From Desulfatirhabdium butyrativorans (GTDB lineage Bacteria; Desulfobacterota; Desulfobacteria; Desulfobacterales; DYRK01): a stretch of 6,066 nucleotides of DNA. Every line of letters begins with the position of its first letter. Positions within the stretch are counted from its first letter, which is position 1. Of the stretch, positions 5,921-6,066 are shown one piece after another. The DNA lies in assembly GCA_020718785.1 (NCBI GenBank), contig DYRK01000365.1:1-6066 (forward strand), read 5' to 3'. Below the pieces are notes generated by a model. That model was given only the letters and a program-made list of their open reading frames with translations. It ran no database searches and had not been told where the DNA came from. Both the position numbers and the translations under genes were made by a program.

Positions 5921-6064
5921 TTACTTTCTCAACCCCGCGGAGGAGTGTATATCGCCACGGTCTTTCCACATGCCGATCAGTCCTGACTGACGAAACCGCC
6001 GGACCGTCAGGGGAATGCGATTGATGTTGAAAAGTTGCGGCAATACAGTAATTTCAACAGACTG
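5921..6064 (-). CDS. Partial open frame upstream of the PKS, unrecognised C-terminus
   Basis: The frame is open from the window edge to TAA, giving 47 residues with no start inside the window. Its last third reads SGLIGMWKDRGDIHSSAGLRK. This loosely recalls the C-terminal tails of small antitoxins, which often contain GMWKDRxDI followed by a short charged helix; the preceding residues are not recognisable. It ends 16 bp before the PKS start, and its stop adjoins the PKS ribosome binding site. It could be the end of a real gene, a decayed antitoxin remnant, or a chance open frame: 48 codons without a stop is not rare. It does not look like the end of an NRPS or PKS module. Confidence 0.3.
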   Translation of the reverse strand, partial: QSVEITVLPQLFNINRIPLTVRRFRQSGLIGMWKDRGDIHSSAGLRK

Positions 6065-6066
6065 CC

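Noticed and set aside
5982..6012. Inverted repeat CTGACG...CGTCAG upstream of the PKS as an operator or terminator
   Set aside because: The stem is only 6 bp with a 12-nt loop, has competing registers and no T-run, and lies inside an open frame; this is too weak to call.

Overview
The window is dominated by one polyketide synthase gene on the minus strand (1186-5904, 1572 aa). It encodes a single cis-AT type I module, KS-AT-KR-carrier, with all catalytic residues present. Everything that looks like a gene here lies on the minus strand, so the reading order runs from the right edge to the left: a fragment of an upstream open frame (5921-6064), the PKS, a secreted solute-binding protein (409-1140), a rho-independent terminator (301-337), and a small ribbon-helix-helix antitoxin-like gene (19-192). 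No RNA gene, transposase or CRISPR array was seen.

The organism is a Gram-negative-type bacterium of moderate GC: there are strong AGGAG/AGGAGG ribosome binding sites and a periplasmic-type binding protein with a Sec signal. The style of the binding protein and antitoxin, plus the dispersed GGQGGF-type and CGCAGCGAAGAATCT-type repeats, suggest Desulfobacterota (sulfate reducers such as Desulfonema relatives). Cyanobacteria or another repeat-rich lineage cannot be excluded; this is an impression from the sequence and not a search result.

The module should add one malonyl-derived C2 unit and reduce the beta-keto group to a hydroxyl. The AT motifs GHSIG and HAFH indicate malonyl-CoA, there is a KR but no DH or ER, and there is no thioesterase, so this is an internal module. 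The KS resembles the hybrid clade that accepts acyl chains from NRPS modules. The carrier has the NRPS-like FFELGGHSL phosphopantetheine site, which fits a mixed NRPS/PKS assembly line continuing beyond the window. The solute-binding protein begins 45 bp after the PKS stop and is probably cotranscribed; the terminator then closes the operon.

The most unusual point is that the PKS reading frame carries four short repeat elements, all in frame. Three are arrays of degenerate 7-bp units (4555-4590, 4084-4140, 3151-3214) and one is a perfect-stem hairpin of another family (3046-3087). They occupy the KS-AT linker, a loop inside the AT, the AT-KR linker and the loop at the start of the KR structural subdomain. 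Two of the heptamer arrays, in the same orientation, bracket the AT with its linkers almost exactly. This invites the idea that such repeats mark, or drive, domain exchange in this synthase.
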